Part shown: positions 51,814 to 61,168 of the stretch, piece after piece
Layout: the number at the start of each line of letters is the position of its first letter
Position numbering within the stretch: position 1 is the first letter of the stretch
Assembly (NCBI RefSeq): GCF_001005085.2
Contig: NZ_LBMU02000002.1
Location: forward strand, 89,076 to 153,075
Source of the DNA: Streptomyces humi
GTDB lineage: Bacteria; Actinomycetota; Actinomycetes; Streptomycetales; Streptomycetaceae
DNA length: 64,000 bases
Direction of reading: 5' to 3'
The notes under the pieces: model-generated
The model's input: the letters and a program-made list of their open reading frames with translations, nothing else
The model's database searches: none
Told to the model about the DNA's origin: nothing
Position numbers and translations under genes: made by a program

Positions 51814-53078
51814 AGTTCTCCGAAGGTCATCCGGGCCACCCACTTGGTGTTGAGGACACCGGGGGCGGCGGGCACGATCACGCGGGCGGGGTAGCCGTGG
51901 TCGGGGGACAGGTCCTCACCGTTGACCCGCAGGGCGAGCAGGGAGCGCGGGTCGGCGACCTGGTCGGCGCGCAGCGCGGCGCGGCGGAAGGCTCCGTGCA
52001 GTTGCAGGGACTCGACGAGGACGTCCGGCGGATCGCCGTCGTACCCGACGAGGGCGGCGAGGTCACGGAGCCGTACCCCGCGCCACCACTGGTCGGCGGT
52101 CGACCAGCCCTCCACGCAGGCGATGGGCAGGGCGGCGCTGTGCTGCGGGAGCCGGAGGAGCTCGGCGCGGGTGAGCCGGACCGTCCGGCCGCCCGGCGCC
52201 GTGACGACGAGCCGCCAGGTCTCCGCCGCGGTCTGCTTCGTGCCGACGCCGGCGTACGCGGCCGTCTTGTTGATCTGGAAGCCGTTCGGGCCGCCGCCCG
52301 GGTCGGCCCAGCCGTGCGGGGCGAGCAGCGCGGTGCGGCGCAGCGCGCCCCCGATGCTCTGCCCGGCCGTCGTGAGGAACAGCAGCAGGGAGGCACCCCC
52401 GACGAACCACAGCGCACCCCGCCGGTCCACCGTCGGCGCGTCCGGCCGCGGTGATGCCGGTCCGCCCTCGTCGGGTCCGGGTGACGCCTGCCCGTCCTCG
52501 CCCCGGCGCCGCTCGCGGACCGCCCGCAGCGCCTTGGGCGTCTTCAGGGCGGCGTGGGCCAGGAAGGCGGCGAAGAACACCCAGGCGCCGTAGAAGTGGA
52601 GGGGGTAGAAGGAGCCGGGGAAGACGTAGTCCAGCTGGATGTTGAGGACTCCGGTGGTGAACTCGAACAGGCCGCCGCCGACCAGCAGCAGCAGCGAGAT
52701 CCGCTCCAGGGCGTGGGCGAGCGAGCGGGCCGGGGGCAGCGCGAACAGCTTGGGCACCACGGACCACAGCTTGGCGAGCAGCACCGGGATCAGGGTGATC
52801 CCCAGGGTGACGTGCAGGCCCTGGGTGAGCCGGTAGAGCCAGGGCGGATTCGTCGGCCAGGAGAAGAGGTAGAAGCCGAGGAGGCCCTTGTCCGGTGTCT
52901 GGTCGTTCACCGGTGCCAGGTCCGGGTTGTACGCGGCGTACGAGACCAGTCCGGTCACGAAGAGCACCGTGACGCCGACGAGCAGCACGAGGCCGAGCAC
53001 CGAGGTGAACCAGGTGCCGCGCAGCGGACTGCGCCAGAATCCGGGTGAGGTGGGAAGCCGTGGACCGTCGTCTCGCAT
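51810..53078 (-). CDS. Membrane molybdopterin-dependent oxidoreductase with cytochrome b-like domain
   Basis: Two-part protein of 422 aa. The N-terminal half (residues 20-180) is a cytochrome b561-like membrane domain with four helices and His residues (GLHVTLGITLIP, PLHFYGAWVFFAAF, LAHAALKT). After a TM anchor at about residue 230 comes a sulfite-oxidase/YedY-type domain: TRAELLRLPQHSAALPIACVEGWSTADQWWRGVRLRDLAALVG, where the Cys of ACVEGW binds molybdenum. Residues HGYPARVIVPAAPGVLNTKWVARM complete it. A fused quinone-linked reductase, such as methionine sulfoxide or other S/N-oxide repair, is plausible. Confidence 0.9.
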   Translation of the reverse strand: MRDDGPRLPTSPGFWRSPLRGTWFTSVLGLVLLVGVTVLFVTGLVSYAAYNPDLAPVNDQTPDKGLLGFYLFSWPTNPPWLYRLTQGLHVTLGITLIPVLLAKLWSVVPKLFALPPARSLAHALERISLLLLVGGGLFEFTTGVLNIQLDYVFPGSFYPLHFYGAWVFFAAFLAHAALKTPKALRAVRERRRGEDGQASPGPDEGGPASPRPDAPTVDRRGALWFVGGASLLLFLTTAGQSIGGALRRTALLAPHGWADPGGGPNGFQINKTAAYAGVGTKQTAAETWRLVVTAPGGRTVRLTRAELLRLPQHSAALPIACVEGWSTADQWWRGVRLRDLAALVGYDGDPPDVLVESLQLHGAFRRAALRADQVADPRSLLALRVNGEDLSPDHGYPARVIVPAAPGVLNTKWVARMTFGEL

Positions 53079-53191
53079 GCTCCGACCGTAGGCCGGGGAA
53101 GCCCCTGGATCCCGTACCCGGCCCATGACGAAAGTCTGACGTCGGCCCACTGATCCACGGCGTCCCCCGGTCGCGGGCCTAGCGTTCCGGT

Positions 53192-54535
53192 GTGACCCGC
53201 GCTTCCCTCCGCGGCCGGTACGCCGATCTGGCCGCCGTGCTCGCCGCCGCCCTGCTCGTACTCGCCGCCGTCCTGGTCGGCCGGCACATCCAGGACACCT
53301 ACCGCACGCTGTTCGTGCACTGGCCGCCGTTGTTCGCCGACTGGGACCCGCACGTGGGCCCGGGGACACCGGCCGCCGTGCTCGTCGGGGCCGCGGTGGT
53401 GGCGTACGGGCCGAACCTCGCCGTACGGCTGCCGTGGCGCGGACTGCTCGCCGCGGCCTGGGGGGGCTCGCTGGCCTGGACCTGGTCGCTGGCGCTGGTC
53501 GACGGCTGGCAGCGGGGTGTGGCGGGCCGGCTCACCAGCCCCAACGAGTACCTGACGGTCATCGGGCGCTTCCACGACATCCCGGCGACCCTGCGGGACT
53601 TCACCCACCACATCGTCAGCGGCACGCCCGCGCCCTGGCCCGCGCACATCGCCGGGCATCCCCCGGCGGCCACCCTCACCTTCGTCCTGCTGGACCGGGC
53701 CGGGCTGCACGGCGGCGGCTGGGCCGGGGCCTGGTGCGTCACCGTCGGGTCCACGGCCGGTGCCGCCGTACTGGTCGCGGTGCGGGCGCTCGCGGCGGAG
53801 CGGCTCGCCCGGCGGGCGGCGCCCTTCCTCGTACTGGTCCCGGCCGCCGTGTGGGTGGGCGCCTCGGCCGACGGGTACTTCGCGGCGGTCGCCGCCTGGA
53901 CGGTGGCGCTGCTGGCCCTGGCGGTGACGGGACGCTCCGTGGCCTGGGCCGCCGCCGCGGGCCTGCTGTACGGGCTGACCTGCTATCTGTCGTACGGCCT
54001 CACGCTCTTCGCGCTGATCGGGGCGGCGGTGCTGGTGATCGGCCGGCGCCGGGTCCGGGCGCGGCCGCTCGTCCTGGTTCTGCTGGTGGCGGGGGCGGCG
54101 GTCGTGCCGCTCGTCTTCACGTTCGCCGGGTTCGACTGGTGGCAGGGGTACCGGCTGCTGGTCACCCGCTACTACCAGGGCGTCGGCGGGACCCGGCCGT
54201 ACGGCTACTGGGTGTGGGCCAACCTGGCCTGCACGGTGATCATCACCGGCCCGGCGACGGTGGCGGGGCTGCGCCGGGCCGGCGCCGTCCTGGTCCACCG
54301 CCGTACCGCGCCCGGGCCGGAACTCCGGCTGGCCTTCCTGGTGTGCGTCACCCTGCTCGCGCTGCTGATCGCCGATCTGTCCGGCATGAGCAAGGCGGAG
54401 ACGGAGCGGATCTGGCTGCCGTTCGCGGTGTGGCTGCCGGCCGCCGGTGCGTTCCTGCCCCGGCGGCGGATCTGGCTCGTGGCACAGGCGGTGCTCGCAC
54501 TACTGCTGAACCATCTGCTCTTCACCGGTTGGTGA
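53192..54535 (+). CDS. Multi-pass membrane protein, glycosyltransferase-C-like
   Basis: Integral membrane protein of 447 aa with about twelve helices. The first periplasmic loop carries charged residues after the first helix (QDTYRTLFVHWPPLFADWDPH), and the second half includes HHIVSGTPAPWPAHIAGHPPAATL. Layout resembles polyprenol-dependent GT-C mannosyl/arabinosyl transferases, but a DD/DE motif is not certain. TAGCGT at 53180-53185 lies 6 bases before GTG 53192, so the message may be leaderless. It is divergent from the molybdopterin gene and may share the sugar pathway of the GT2 cluster. Confidence 0.75.
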   Translation: MTRASLRGRYADLAAVLAAALLVLAAVLVGRHIQDTYRTLFVHWPPLFADWDPHVGPGTPAAVLVGAAVVAYGPNLAVRLPWRGLLAAAWGGSLAWTWSLALVDGWQRGVAGRLTSPNEYLTVIGRFHDIPATLRDFTHHIVSGTPAPWPAHIAGHPPAATLTFVLLDRAGLHGGGWAGAWCVTVGSTAGAAVLVAVRALAAERLARRAAPFLVLVPAAVWVGASADGYFAAVAAWTVALLALAVTGRSVAWAAAAGLLYGLTCYLSYGLTLFALIGAAVLVIGRRRVRARPLVLVLLVAGAAVVPLVFTFAGFDWWQGYRLLVTRYYQGVGGTRPYGYWVWANLACTVIITGPATVAGLRRAGAVLVHRRTAPGPELRLAFLVCVTLLALLIADLSGMSKAETERIWLPFAVWLPAAGAFLPRRRIWLVAQAVLALLLNHLLFTGW

Positions 54536-55037
54536 GCCGGCGCGCCCACCGGCTCAGCCGGTGGGCGCGCTCCGGATGGCCGGGTGCCCCGGGGCGGCGG
54601 TGGCGGCGGGGTCCGGGGCGGCGGCCCTGGTCAGTTCGGGGAGCAGCAGGGCCAGTGCTCCCCCGTCGGCGATCCCGGCGAGCAGGGCGGGCCTGGTCCG
54701 CGTGGACCCGCAGGGCGGTGCGCCGGTGCAGGTCGGCGCCGCGCGCGGTGAGGTGGAGCAGGACGCGGCGCCGGTCGTGCGGATCGGGGCGCCGGTGGAC
54801 GAGGTCGCCGGCGACCATGCGGTCCACCAGCTTGGTCAGGCTGGGCGCCGGCATCAGCGCGTGGCCGGCGATCTCCGACATCGGATGCCCCGCGCCGTCG
54901 CCGGCCGGCGACAGCACGCGCCACTCCTCGACGGTGCAGCCCTCCTCGGCCGGCACCGCCGCCAGCCTTCGGACGACCCCGCGTTCGGCGTGGCTGAGGA
55001 GGTGCGCGAGGTCCGGTGAGGAGGGTACGGACGGCAT
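54522..55037 (-). CDS. MarR family regulator with probable 1-base frameshift near its end
   Basis: Winged-helix regulator. Residues 1-115 are normal: TVEEWRVLSPAGDGAGHPMSEIAGHALMPAPSLTKLVDRMVAGDLVHRRPDPHDRRRVLLHLTARGADLHRRTALRVHADQAR. After that the literal frame turns into Arg/Pro-rich sequence to 54522. If one base is removed in the run GGGCGGG at 54685-54691, the frame reads LLAGIADGGALALLLPELTR and ends at 54554, in the loop of the terminator hairpin. That frame looks like a MarR dimerisation helix, so either the gene is mutated or the base is a sequence error. Without the shift the reading frame runs through the hairpin and into the next gene. Confidence 0.75.
   Translation of the reverse strand: MPSVPSSPDLAHLLSHAERGVVRRLAAVPAEEGCTVEEWRVLSPAGDGAGHPMSEIAGHALMPAPSLTKLVDRMVAGDLVHRRPDPHDRRRVLLHLTARGADLHRRTALRVHADQARPARRDRRRGSTGPAAPRTDQGRRPGPRRHRRPGAPGHPERAHRLSRWARRLTNR
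54540..54570. terminator. Bidirectional hairpin terminator, perfect 14-bp stem
   Basis: GCGCGCCCACCGGC (54540-54553) and GCCGGTGGGCGCGC (54557-54570) form a perfect stem around the 3-base loop TCA. It lies between the convergent membrane protein and MarR genes. The loop TCA is a stop codon (TGA) on the minus strand for the repaired MarR frame. No U-tract. Confidence 0.85.
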
Positions 55038-55149
55038 CGCCGGTGTCCTTCCGTCAGGTCTGCTGTGCGCGCAGGATACGAGCCCGGACGAGGGCGCCGG
55101 AGCCCGGGACCGTGGTCCGCGCTCCCCTCGCCCGCACGGAGGTGGCCCG

Positions 55150-55332
55150 ATGCGTCCGCCGCCGCGCGGGACGCGCACGACACTGGGCGTGCGGACGGTG
55201 TGCGCGGTCGGGGACGCGGTGTCGTACGAGGGCCCGCGCGGTGTCGTACGGCTGCGCGGCAACCATCTCGGGCAACGGCTGTACCTGGCACGGGCCGACG
55301 TCCTCGGCTTCCGCGTCGTCGCCCGGCTCTGA
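55150..55332 (+). CDS. Small hypothetical protein, 60 aa
   Basis: Short basic protein beginning MRPPPRGTRTTLGVRTVCAVGDAVSYEG and ending LYLARADVLGFRVVARL. No family recognised. The strong ribosome site GGAGGTGG 5 bases before ATG 55150 and typical codon bias support it. It lies between the MarR gene and the permease gene on the plus strand. Confidence 0.55.
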   Translation: MRPPPRGTRTTLGVRTVCAVGDAVSYEGPRGVVRLRGNHLGQRLYLARADVLGFRVVARL

Positions 55333-55467
55333 GCCCAAGTGCCGTCTCGGGCACGGTACTTCCCACGGAAAGTATCAAGCCTTGTCTTTTAAAGCAGGTG
55401 AAACGTCCGGGAAACGGCGCGCCGCGACCCTTCCGTGCAACGACCGGGGACGAGAGAGGGCAGAGTC

Positions 55468-57168
55468 GTGACGGAGATCGTCGGCAAGGAGGCGCCGCCC
55501 GCCGTGGCGGAGGGCCGGACGGACGGCAAACGGACCTACAACGACTGGGCGAAGAACGACACCCTGGAGGACTACTCGCTGCGCTACGCGCCGAAGTCCT
55601 TCCGCCGCTGGACCCCCTACGTCGTGGCCACCACCGCGCTCGGCGGCATCGCCTACCTCGCGGACTTCGCGATCGGCGGTTCGATCGCCGTCTCCAACGG
55701 CTTCTCCAGCGCCATGGTGGCGATCCTCACGGCCGCGGTGGTCATCTTCCTGACCGGGATCCCGATCTCGTACTACTCGGCCAAGTACTCCATCGACATG
55801 GACCTGTTGACCCGGGGGGCCGGCTTCGGCTACCTGGGCTCGACGCTCACCTCGGTCATCTACGCCAGCTTCACCTTCATCTTCTTCGCGCTCGAAGGCT
55901 CGATCATGGCGCAGGCCCTGGAGCTGGGCCTGCACATCCCGCTGGCCGTCGGGTACCTGATCTGCTCCCTCGTCATCCTGCCGCTGGTCGTCTACGGCAT
56001 GACCGCGCTGTCGAAGATGCAGGTGTGGACGCAGCCGGTCTGGCTGGTGCTGATGGTGGCGCCGTTCGTGTCCATCGCGGTCCAGGAGCCGGCGAAGTTC
56101 TCGGAGTTCACGCACTTCGCGGGCAACTCGCCGACCGGGTCGGGCATCAGCGTGCTCGGGGTGGGCGCGGGTGCGGGCGTCGCGCTGTCACTGATCGCGC
56201 AGATCGGCGAGCAGGTCGACTACCTGCGGTTCATGCCGGACAAGACACCGGAGAACGGCGGGAAGTGGTGGGGCGCGGTGCTCTCCGCCGGCCCGGGCTG
56301 GGTGGTGCTGGGCGCGGCCAAGTAGATCGGCGGGGCCTTCCTCGCCTTCTACATCGCGGGCAGCGTGGGCCTGGCCAAGGCCAACGAGCCGATCCAGCAG
56401 TACGTGTCCGGGTTCAGGACCTTCGCTGCACCCGTCGCGCTCGGTCTGGCCACGTTCTTCGTGATCCTCTCCCAGATAAAGATCAACTCGACGAACGCCT
56501 ACTCCGGTTCGCTGTCCTGGTCGAACTTCTTCTCCCGGCTGACGCACCGTCACCCCGGCCGGGTCGTCTACATCTTCCTCAACGTCGGCATCGCGCTGGC
56601 CCTGATGGAGGGCGGTGTCTTCGGTTTCCTGAACACCGTGCTGGGCTTCTACTCCAACGTGGCGATCGCCTGGATCGGCGCGGTCGTCGCCGACCTGGTC
56701 ATCAACAAGCCGCTGAAGCTGAGCCCTTCGTACATCGAGTTCAAGCGCGCCCATCTGCACAACTTCAACCCGGTCGGGTTCGGCTCGATGCTGATCGCGT
56801 CGGCGGTCTCGATCGCCGCGTACTTCGACGCGTTCGGGGAGTACGGCAAGGCGTACTCGCCCTTCGTCGCGCTGTTCCTGGCGATGGTGCTCTCGCCGTT
56901 GTTCGCGGTGCTGACCAAGGGGAAGTACTACATCGCCCGCGTCGACGACCTGACGGAGCCGCTGCTGGGCGCGGACGGGCTGCCGTCGGCGGCCGTGCTG
57001 ACCTGCACGGTGTGCGCGACCGAGTTCGAGCGGCCGGACGTGGCGGGCTGCCCGTTCCACTCGGGCGCGATCTGCTCGCTGTGTTGCAGCCTGGAGAAGG
57101 ACTGCCACGACTCCTGCAAGAGCGGGCCGGTCGCGCTCGGCATTCCCGCGGTGCGGTCCACGGACTGA
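55468..57168 (+). pseudogene. Purine-cytosine permease family transporter interrupted by an in-frame TAG
   Basis: A single reading frame of 567 codons is broken only by TAG at 56323-56325, codon 286. Upstream: YAPKSFRRWTPYVVATTALGGIAYLADFAIGGS, with seven or so helices. Downstream: IGGAFLAFYIAGSVGLAKANEPIQQY, more helices, and a Cys-rich end (CTVCATEFERPDVAGCPFHSGAICSLCCSLEKDCHDSCK) like that in some actinobacterial cytosine permease-type proteins. GAGAGGG precedes GTG 55468. Either the gene is inactivated by a nonsense mutation (CAG or AAG to TAG is one change) or the codon is read through. Frame and codon bias continue unchanged across the stop. Confidence 0.85.
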
Positions 57169-57179
57169 CCCGCCCCCCT

Positions 57180-57213
57180 CCGCGCCGGGCCCGGCGCCGC
57201 GTGGCCGGCGCGG
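57180..57213. terminator. Possible hairpin between convergent genes
   Basis: CCGCGCCGG (57180-57188) and CCGGCGCGG (57205-57213) form 9-bp arms around a 16-base loop, between the permease and NAD kinase genes which end here from both sides. No U-tract. Confidence 0.5.
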
Positions 57214-57219
57214 ACCGGG

Positions 57220-58377
57220 TCAGGGACGGCTCCCGTCCCGCGCGTGGCTCGGGACGGCCGGCTCGTCCGGCGCGGGCCCGGCACCGTCCTCCCCGTCCGC
57301 GCACGCCTCCGCCTGGGCGCGCTGGGCGGCCAGCAGCGGGAAGGAGATGTGGTCGAGGTCGCCCGGCGGGGGCGCGGTCAGCGACCAGAGGGGGGCGGGG
57401 GTGCCGTCGGCGACGGCGGCCGGGGCGTCGGTGAGGTTCATGCGTTCGCGCAGCCGGCCGTAGAAGTCCATCGGCGCCAGCCGGACCACCCGCAGCCGGC
57501 TGGGGGCGGCGTACACCCCGATCCAGTCGCCCGGCTGCACGACACCCCGCACCTGGCCGTCGACGCTGACCGCGGCTGGCCCCGAGCGTTCCAGGACGCG
57601 CAGGCCGACGGCCTCGTCCGGGGCGGTGACGACCGAGCGGTCGAACGCCATGTGCGGGGCGACCGGGGTGAAGACCAGCGCCTCCGCGCAGGGCGACACG
57701 ACCGGTCCGCCGGCGGCGAAGCTGTACGCGGTGGAGCCGGTGGGGGTCGCCACCAGCAGCGCGTCGGCGGAGTAGGAGGCGAGCAGCCGTCCGGAGATGT
57801 ACACGCCCACCGACACCTGGCGGTCCCGGGACAGCTTCTCCAGGACGACGTCGTTGACGGCGGTGATGTGCAGCGGGACACCCCACTCGGCGTCCTGTTC
57901 GCAGTCGGTGCGCACCTGGGGCGGGGGCAGCAGCGGCCCGCGGCCGTACTGCATCAGGTCCTCCATGTCGGCGGGCACCTCGAGACGGCGGGAGGAGCGC
58001 ATGGTGAGCAGCAGCCGGCGGTCGACGCTGAACCGGTCCTCGTACACCGCGTCCAGCGCGTCCGTGACCGAGCAGACCGGCACGTCGGTCAGGAAGCCGA
58101 CCCGGCCCAGGTCGACGCCGAGGACCAGCGCGTCGTTGTGGGCGGCGAGCCGGGCGCCGCGCAGGAAGGTGCCGTCGCCGCCGAGGGTGACGATCAGATC
58201 GGGGTCACCGGCGGCCGCGACCTCCTCACCGGAGCTGTGCCGGCCGCCGTCGTGCCACACGTCGATGTCGGTACAGCGCACGTCGTGCGCGGCCGCCCAG
58301 ACCCGTACGGCACCGGCCGCGTCCACCGCCTCCGTACGCCCTCCGTGCACCACCAGTCCGATCCCGTTCACCGTCAT
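57220..58377 (-). CDS. nadK: NAD kinase
   Basis: NAD(+)/NADH kinase of 385 aa that makes NADP. The signature loop VTLGGDGTFLRGARLAAHND is near residue 65. NDVVLEK and ALLVATPTGSTAYSFAAGGPVVSP provide substrate and dimer contacts, and DGQVRGVVQPGD is the usual C-terminal barrel. A hydrophilic tail of about 50 residues (from AQRAQAEACADGEDGAG) extends past the family core. It is likely a second NAD kinase of the stress type, since housekeeping Streptomyces NadK is commonly shorter, but this cannot be checked here. Confidence 0.93.
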   Translation of the reverse strand: MTVNGIGLVVHGGRTEAVDAAGAVRVWAAAHDVRCTDIDVWHDGGRHSSGEEVAAAGDPDLIVTLGGDGTFLRGARLAAHNDALVLGVDLGRVGFLTDVPVCSVTDALDAVYEDRFSVDRRLLLTMRSSRRLEVPADMEDLMQYGRGPLLPPPQVRTDCEQDAEWGVPLHITAVNDVVLEKLSRDRQVSVGVYISGRLLASYSADALLVATPTGSTAYSFAAGGPVVSPCAEALVFTPVAPHMAFDRSVVTAPDEAVGLRVLERSGPAAVSVDGQVRGVVQPGDWIGVYAAPSRLRVVRLAPMDFYGRLRERMNLTDAPAAVADGTPAPLWSLTAPPPGDLDHISFPLLAAQRAQAEACADGEDGAGPAPDEPAVPSHARDGSRP

Positions 58378-58694
58378 CTCCGCCTCCAGGACACCATGGC
58401 CGCCACTGCTCCCACGCTGTCACGACGCGGGCGGATCTGTCGGCCGGAGCGCGATCACAGCCGGAAAAGACGGCCGGCCGGGAAAGACGGCCGACCGGGA
58501 AGAAAGACGGCCGGCCGGGAAAGACGGCCGACCGGGAAGAAAGACGGCCGGCCGGGAAGGACGGCCCCGGGTCACGGGAACCTCCGGTGCGCGTGGGCCC
58601 GGGACCGGTGCCACAGCGGATTGGTGCTCCGTGGCGGCCGGGATGATCCTGAGGAGGAGACCGGCCGTGCAGGTTCCGCGAAGGATGAGCGGCG
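58378..58694. other. Spacer with a 37-bp tandem repeat
   Basis: This 317-bp gap separates the divergent NAD kinase and phosphatase genes. It holds a repeat at 58466-58566 with period 37, about 2.5 copies: AAAGACGGCCGGCCGGG followed by AAAGACGGCCGACCGGGAAG. Each half contains a GGCCGGCC-type palindrome. No gene is visible. Confidence 0.85.
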
Positions 58695-61136
58695 ATGGAA
58701 CGACGTCCCACCCCTGCCAGCAACCCGGCGCACACCCCCGCCGTGCCCCAGGGCGCCCGCACCGCGGTGGTCACGGTCGACGAGCGGGGGGTGGTCACCG
58801 GCTGGAGCGACGGGGCCGGGCTGACGCTGGGCTACCCGCCCGCCGAGATCCTGGGGCGCAGGGCTGTCGAGCTGCTCGCCGAACCGGACGGGGACAGCTG
58901 GCGGGAGGCGGCCGCCGGACCCCGCTGGAGCGGCACCGCGGCCCTGCGCCACCGCGACGGACACCGGCTGGACCACGACGTGCTGGTCCACCGCAGACCC
59001 GCGCCCGAGCGGCCGGGCGGCACCGAGTGGGTGGTCGTCTCGGCCGTCACGGGGCTGCTCCCGGGCATCGGCCACGAACTGGGCGAATGGGCCTTCCACG
59101 AATCCCCCTGCGTCGCCGCCGTCTTCGACGAGGGGTTGCGGCTGGTCCGGGCCAGCGCGGGGATGCAGCGCGCGCTCTCCCTCGCCGAGGGGACCATGCG
59201 CGGGCTGCGGCTCACGGACATCGCCCCGTACGAGGGCAGCGCCGAGGCCGAGGCCGGCATGCGGCGGATCCTCGACGGCGGTGCCCCGCAGGACGTCCAC
59301 CTGCATCTGGACCCGGCCGACCCGGCGCGTGACTGGCACGCCCGGATCGTCCCGCTGACGGACCCGGGCGGCCGGGTGCGGGCGGTCACCGTGACCGCCC
59401 ACGCCGACCCGTCCGAACAGCTGGTACGGCAGCGGATGCTGCTGCTGAGCGACGCGGGGACGCGCATCGGCACCACCTCCGACGTGCAGCGCACCGCACG
59501 GGAACTGGCCGAGGTCGCGGTGTCCGGCTTCGCCGACGTGTGCGCCGTCGACCTGCTGGACACTCCCCCGCGCTCGGCCGAGCTCGTGACCCGGCGCGCC
59601 GGCCGGGACGGCACGCCCGCGCCCGGCGACCTGACGCTGCGCCGGGCGGCCGTACGGTCCGTGCCCGACGCTCCGCCACCGCCGCACCCCTCGGGCGACG
59701 TGCTGCGCTGCCCGCCCTGGTCGCCGTCGGGCCGCTGCCTGACCGACGGGCGGGGCGCGGTGTACACGGGGGACGACGAGAGCGTGGTCCGCTGGGCGCG
59801 GGAGGACCCGCCGGCCGCCGACTGGATCCGGGCGAGCGGAGCGCACTCGCTGATGGTGGTGCCGCTCACCGCGGCCGGCGTCACCTTCGGGGTGGCCCTC
59901 TTCGGGCGGACCAGGCGGCCCGAGCCGTTCGACGAGGACGACCTGTGGGTGGCCGAGCAGCTGGCGGCCCGCGCGGCCACCAGCATCCACGGCACCGCGC
60001 GCATCGAGCGCCAGCACACCACCACGATGACGTTGCAGCGCAGCCTGCTCCCCCACACACTGCCCGAGCAGTCGGCCCTGGACATCGCCACCCGCTACCT
60101 GCCCTCCGTCGGCCAGGCCGGGGTGGGCGGCGACTGGTTCGACGTCATCCCGCTGTCCGGCACCCGGGTCGCGCTCGTCGTCGGCGACGTCGTCGGCCAC
60201 GGCATCCGGGCCGCCGCCACCATGGGCCGGGTGCGCACGGCGGTCCGCACCCTGGCCGACGTCGACCTGCCACCCGACGAACTCCTCAGCCACCTCGACG
60301 ATCTGGTCGTCCACCTGTCCGCGGAGGAGGCGGGCGCCGACGACGCCGAGGAGACCGCCGGCGGTGTCGGCACGACCTGCCTGTACGGCGTGTACGACCC
60401 CGTGACCCGGCGGTTCGACGTCGCCCGGGCCGGCCATCCGCCGCCCGCCGTGGTCACCGGGGGCAGCGTCCACTTCCTCGACGTGCCCGCCGGTCCCCCG
60501 CTGGGCCTCGGCGGGCTGCCCTTCGAGTCCTTGGAGACGGAACTCCCCGAGGGCAGTCTCATCGCCCTCTACACCAACGGCCTGCTCGAACCCCGCGACC
60601 ACGACATCGACGACGCCCTGGGCAAGATGTTCGACGCGCTCGCCCGCCCCGCGAAGGGCCTGGACACCGTCTGCGACCGGGTACTGACGTCCATGCTCAC
60701 CCACCGCCCCGACGACGACATCGCCCTGCTCGTGGCCCGCACCCGCGCCCTGCACGCGGACCGGGTCGCCACCTGGGAGCTGCCCTTCGACCTCGCCGCT
60801 GTCGCCGAGGCCCGCAAACAGGCCACCGACCAGCTGATCGCGTGGCGGCTGGAGAACGCCGCGTTCATCACCGAACTCATCGTCAGCGAACTCGTGACCA
60901 ACGCGTTCCGGTACGGCCGGCCACCCGTCCGGCTCCGGCTCATCCACGACACCCACGCTCTCACCTGCGAGGTCTTCGACTCCAGCAGTACGGCACCGCA
61001 CATGCGCCGGGCCCACACCTACGACGAGGGCGGGCGCGGGCTGCTCCTCGTCGGCCAGCTGAGCCAGCGCTGGGGCACCCGGCACGCCAGCACCGGCAAG
61101 ACGGTGTGGGCCGAGCAGTTCCTCACCGCTGACTGA
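58695..61136 (+). CDS. PAS-GAF-SpoIIE phosphatase-ATPase protein
   Basis: Four-part regulator of 813 aa. One or two PAS domains cover residues 20-240 (VVTVDERGVVTGWSDGAGLTLGYPPAEILGRRAVELL; PCVAAVFDEGLRLVRASAGMQ). A GAF domain covers 255-430. The SpoIIE phosphatase covers 465-680: VGGDWFDVI, VVGDVVGHGIRAA, then ALYTNGLLEPR, where the usual Asp of LYTDGL is Asn, and PDDDIALLVA. The C-terminal RsbW-type ATPase (ITELIVSELVTNAFRYG; GGRGLLLVGQLSQRWG) closes it. Such proteins can both phosphorylate and dephosphorylate an antagonist. It is convergent with a Ser/Thr kinase gene. Confidence 0.93.
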   Translation: MERRPTPASNPAHTPAVPQGARTAVVTVDERGVVTGWSDGAGLTLGYPPAEILGRRAVELLAEPDGDSWREAAAGPRWSGTAALRHRDGHRLDHDVLVHRRPAPERPGGTEWVVVSAVTGLLPGIGHELGEWAFHESPCVAAVFDEGLRLVRASAGMQRALSLAEGTMRGLRLTDIAPYEGSAEAEAGMRRILDGGAPQDVHLHLDPADPARDWHARIVPLTDPGGRVRAVTVTAHADPSEQLVRQRMLLLSDAGTRIGTTSDVQRTARELAEVAVSGFADVCAVDLLDTPPRSAELVTRRAGRDGTPAPGDLTLRRAAVRSVPDAPPPPHPSGDVLRCPPWSPSGRCLTDGRGAVYTGDDESVVRWAREDPPAADWIRASGAHSLMVVPLTAAGVTFGVALFGRTRRPEPFDEDDLWVAEQLAARAATSIHGTARIERQHTTTMTLQRSLLPHTLPEQSALDIATRYLPSVGQAGVGGDWFDVIPLSGTRVALVVGDVVGHGIRAAATMGRVRTAVRTLADVDLPPDELLSHLDDLVVHLSAEEAGADDAEETAGGVGTTCLYGVYDPVTRRFDVARAGHPPPAVVTGGSVHFLDVPAGPPLGLGGLPFESLETELPEGSLIALYTNGLLEPRDHDIDDALGKMFDALARPAKGLDTVCDRVLTSMLTHRPDDDIALLVARTRALHADRVATWELPFDLAAVAEARKQATDQLIAWRLENAAFITELIVSELVTNAFRYGRPPVRLRLIHDTHALTCEVFDSSSTAPHMRRAHTYDEGGRGLLLVGQLSQRWGTRHASTGKTVWAEQFLTAD

Positions 61137-61168
61137 GCGCCGGGAGCGCCACAGGAGGGACCGAGGCC

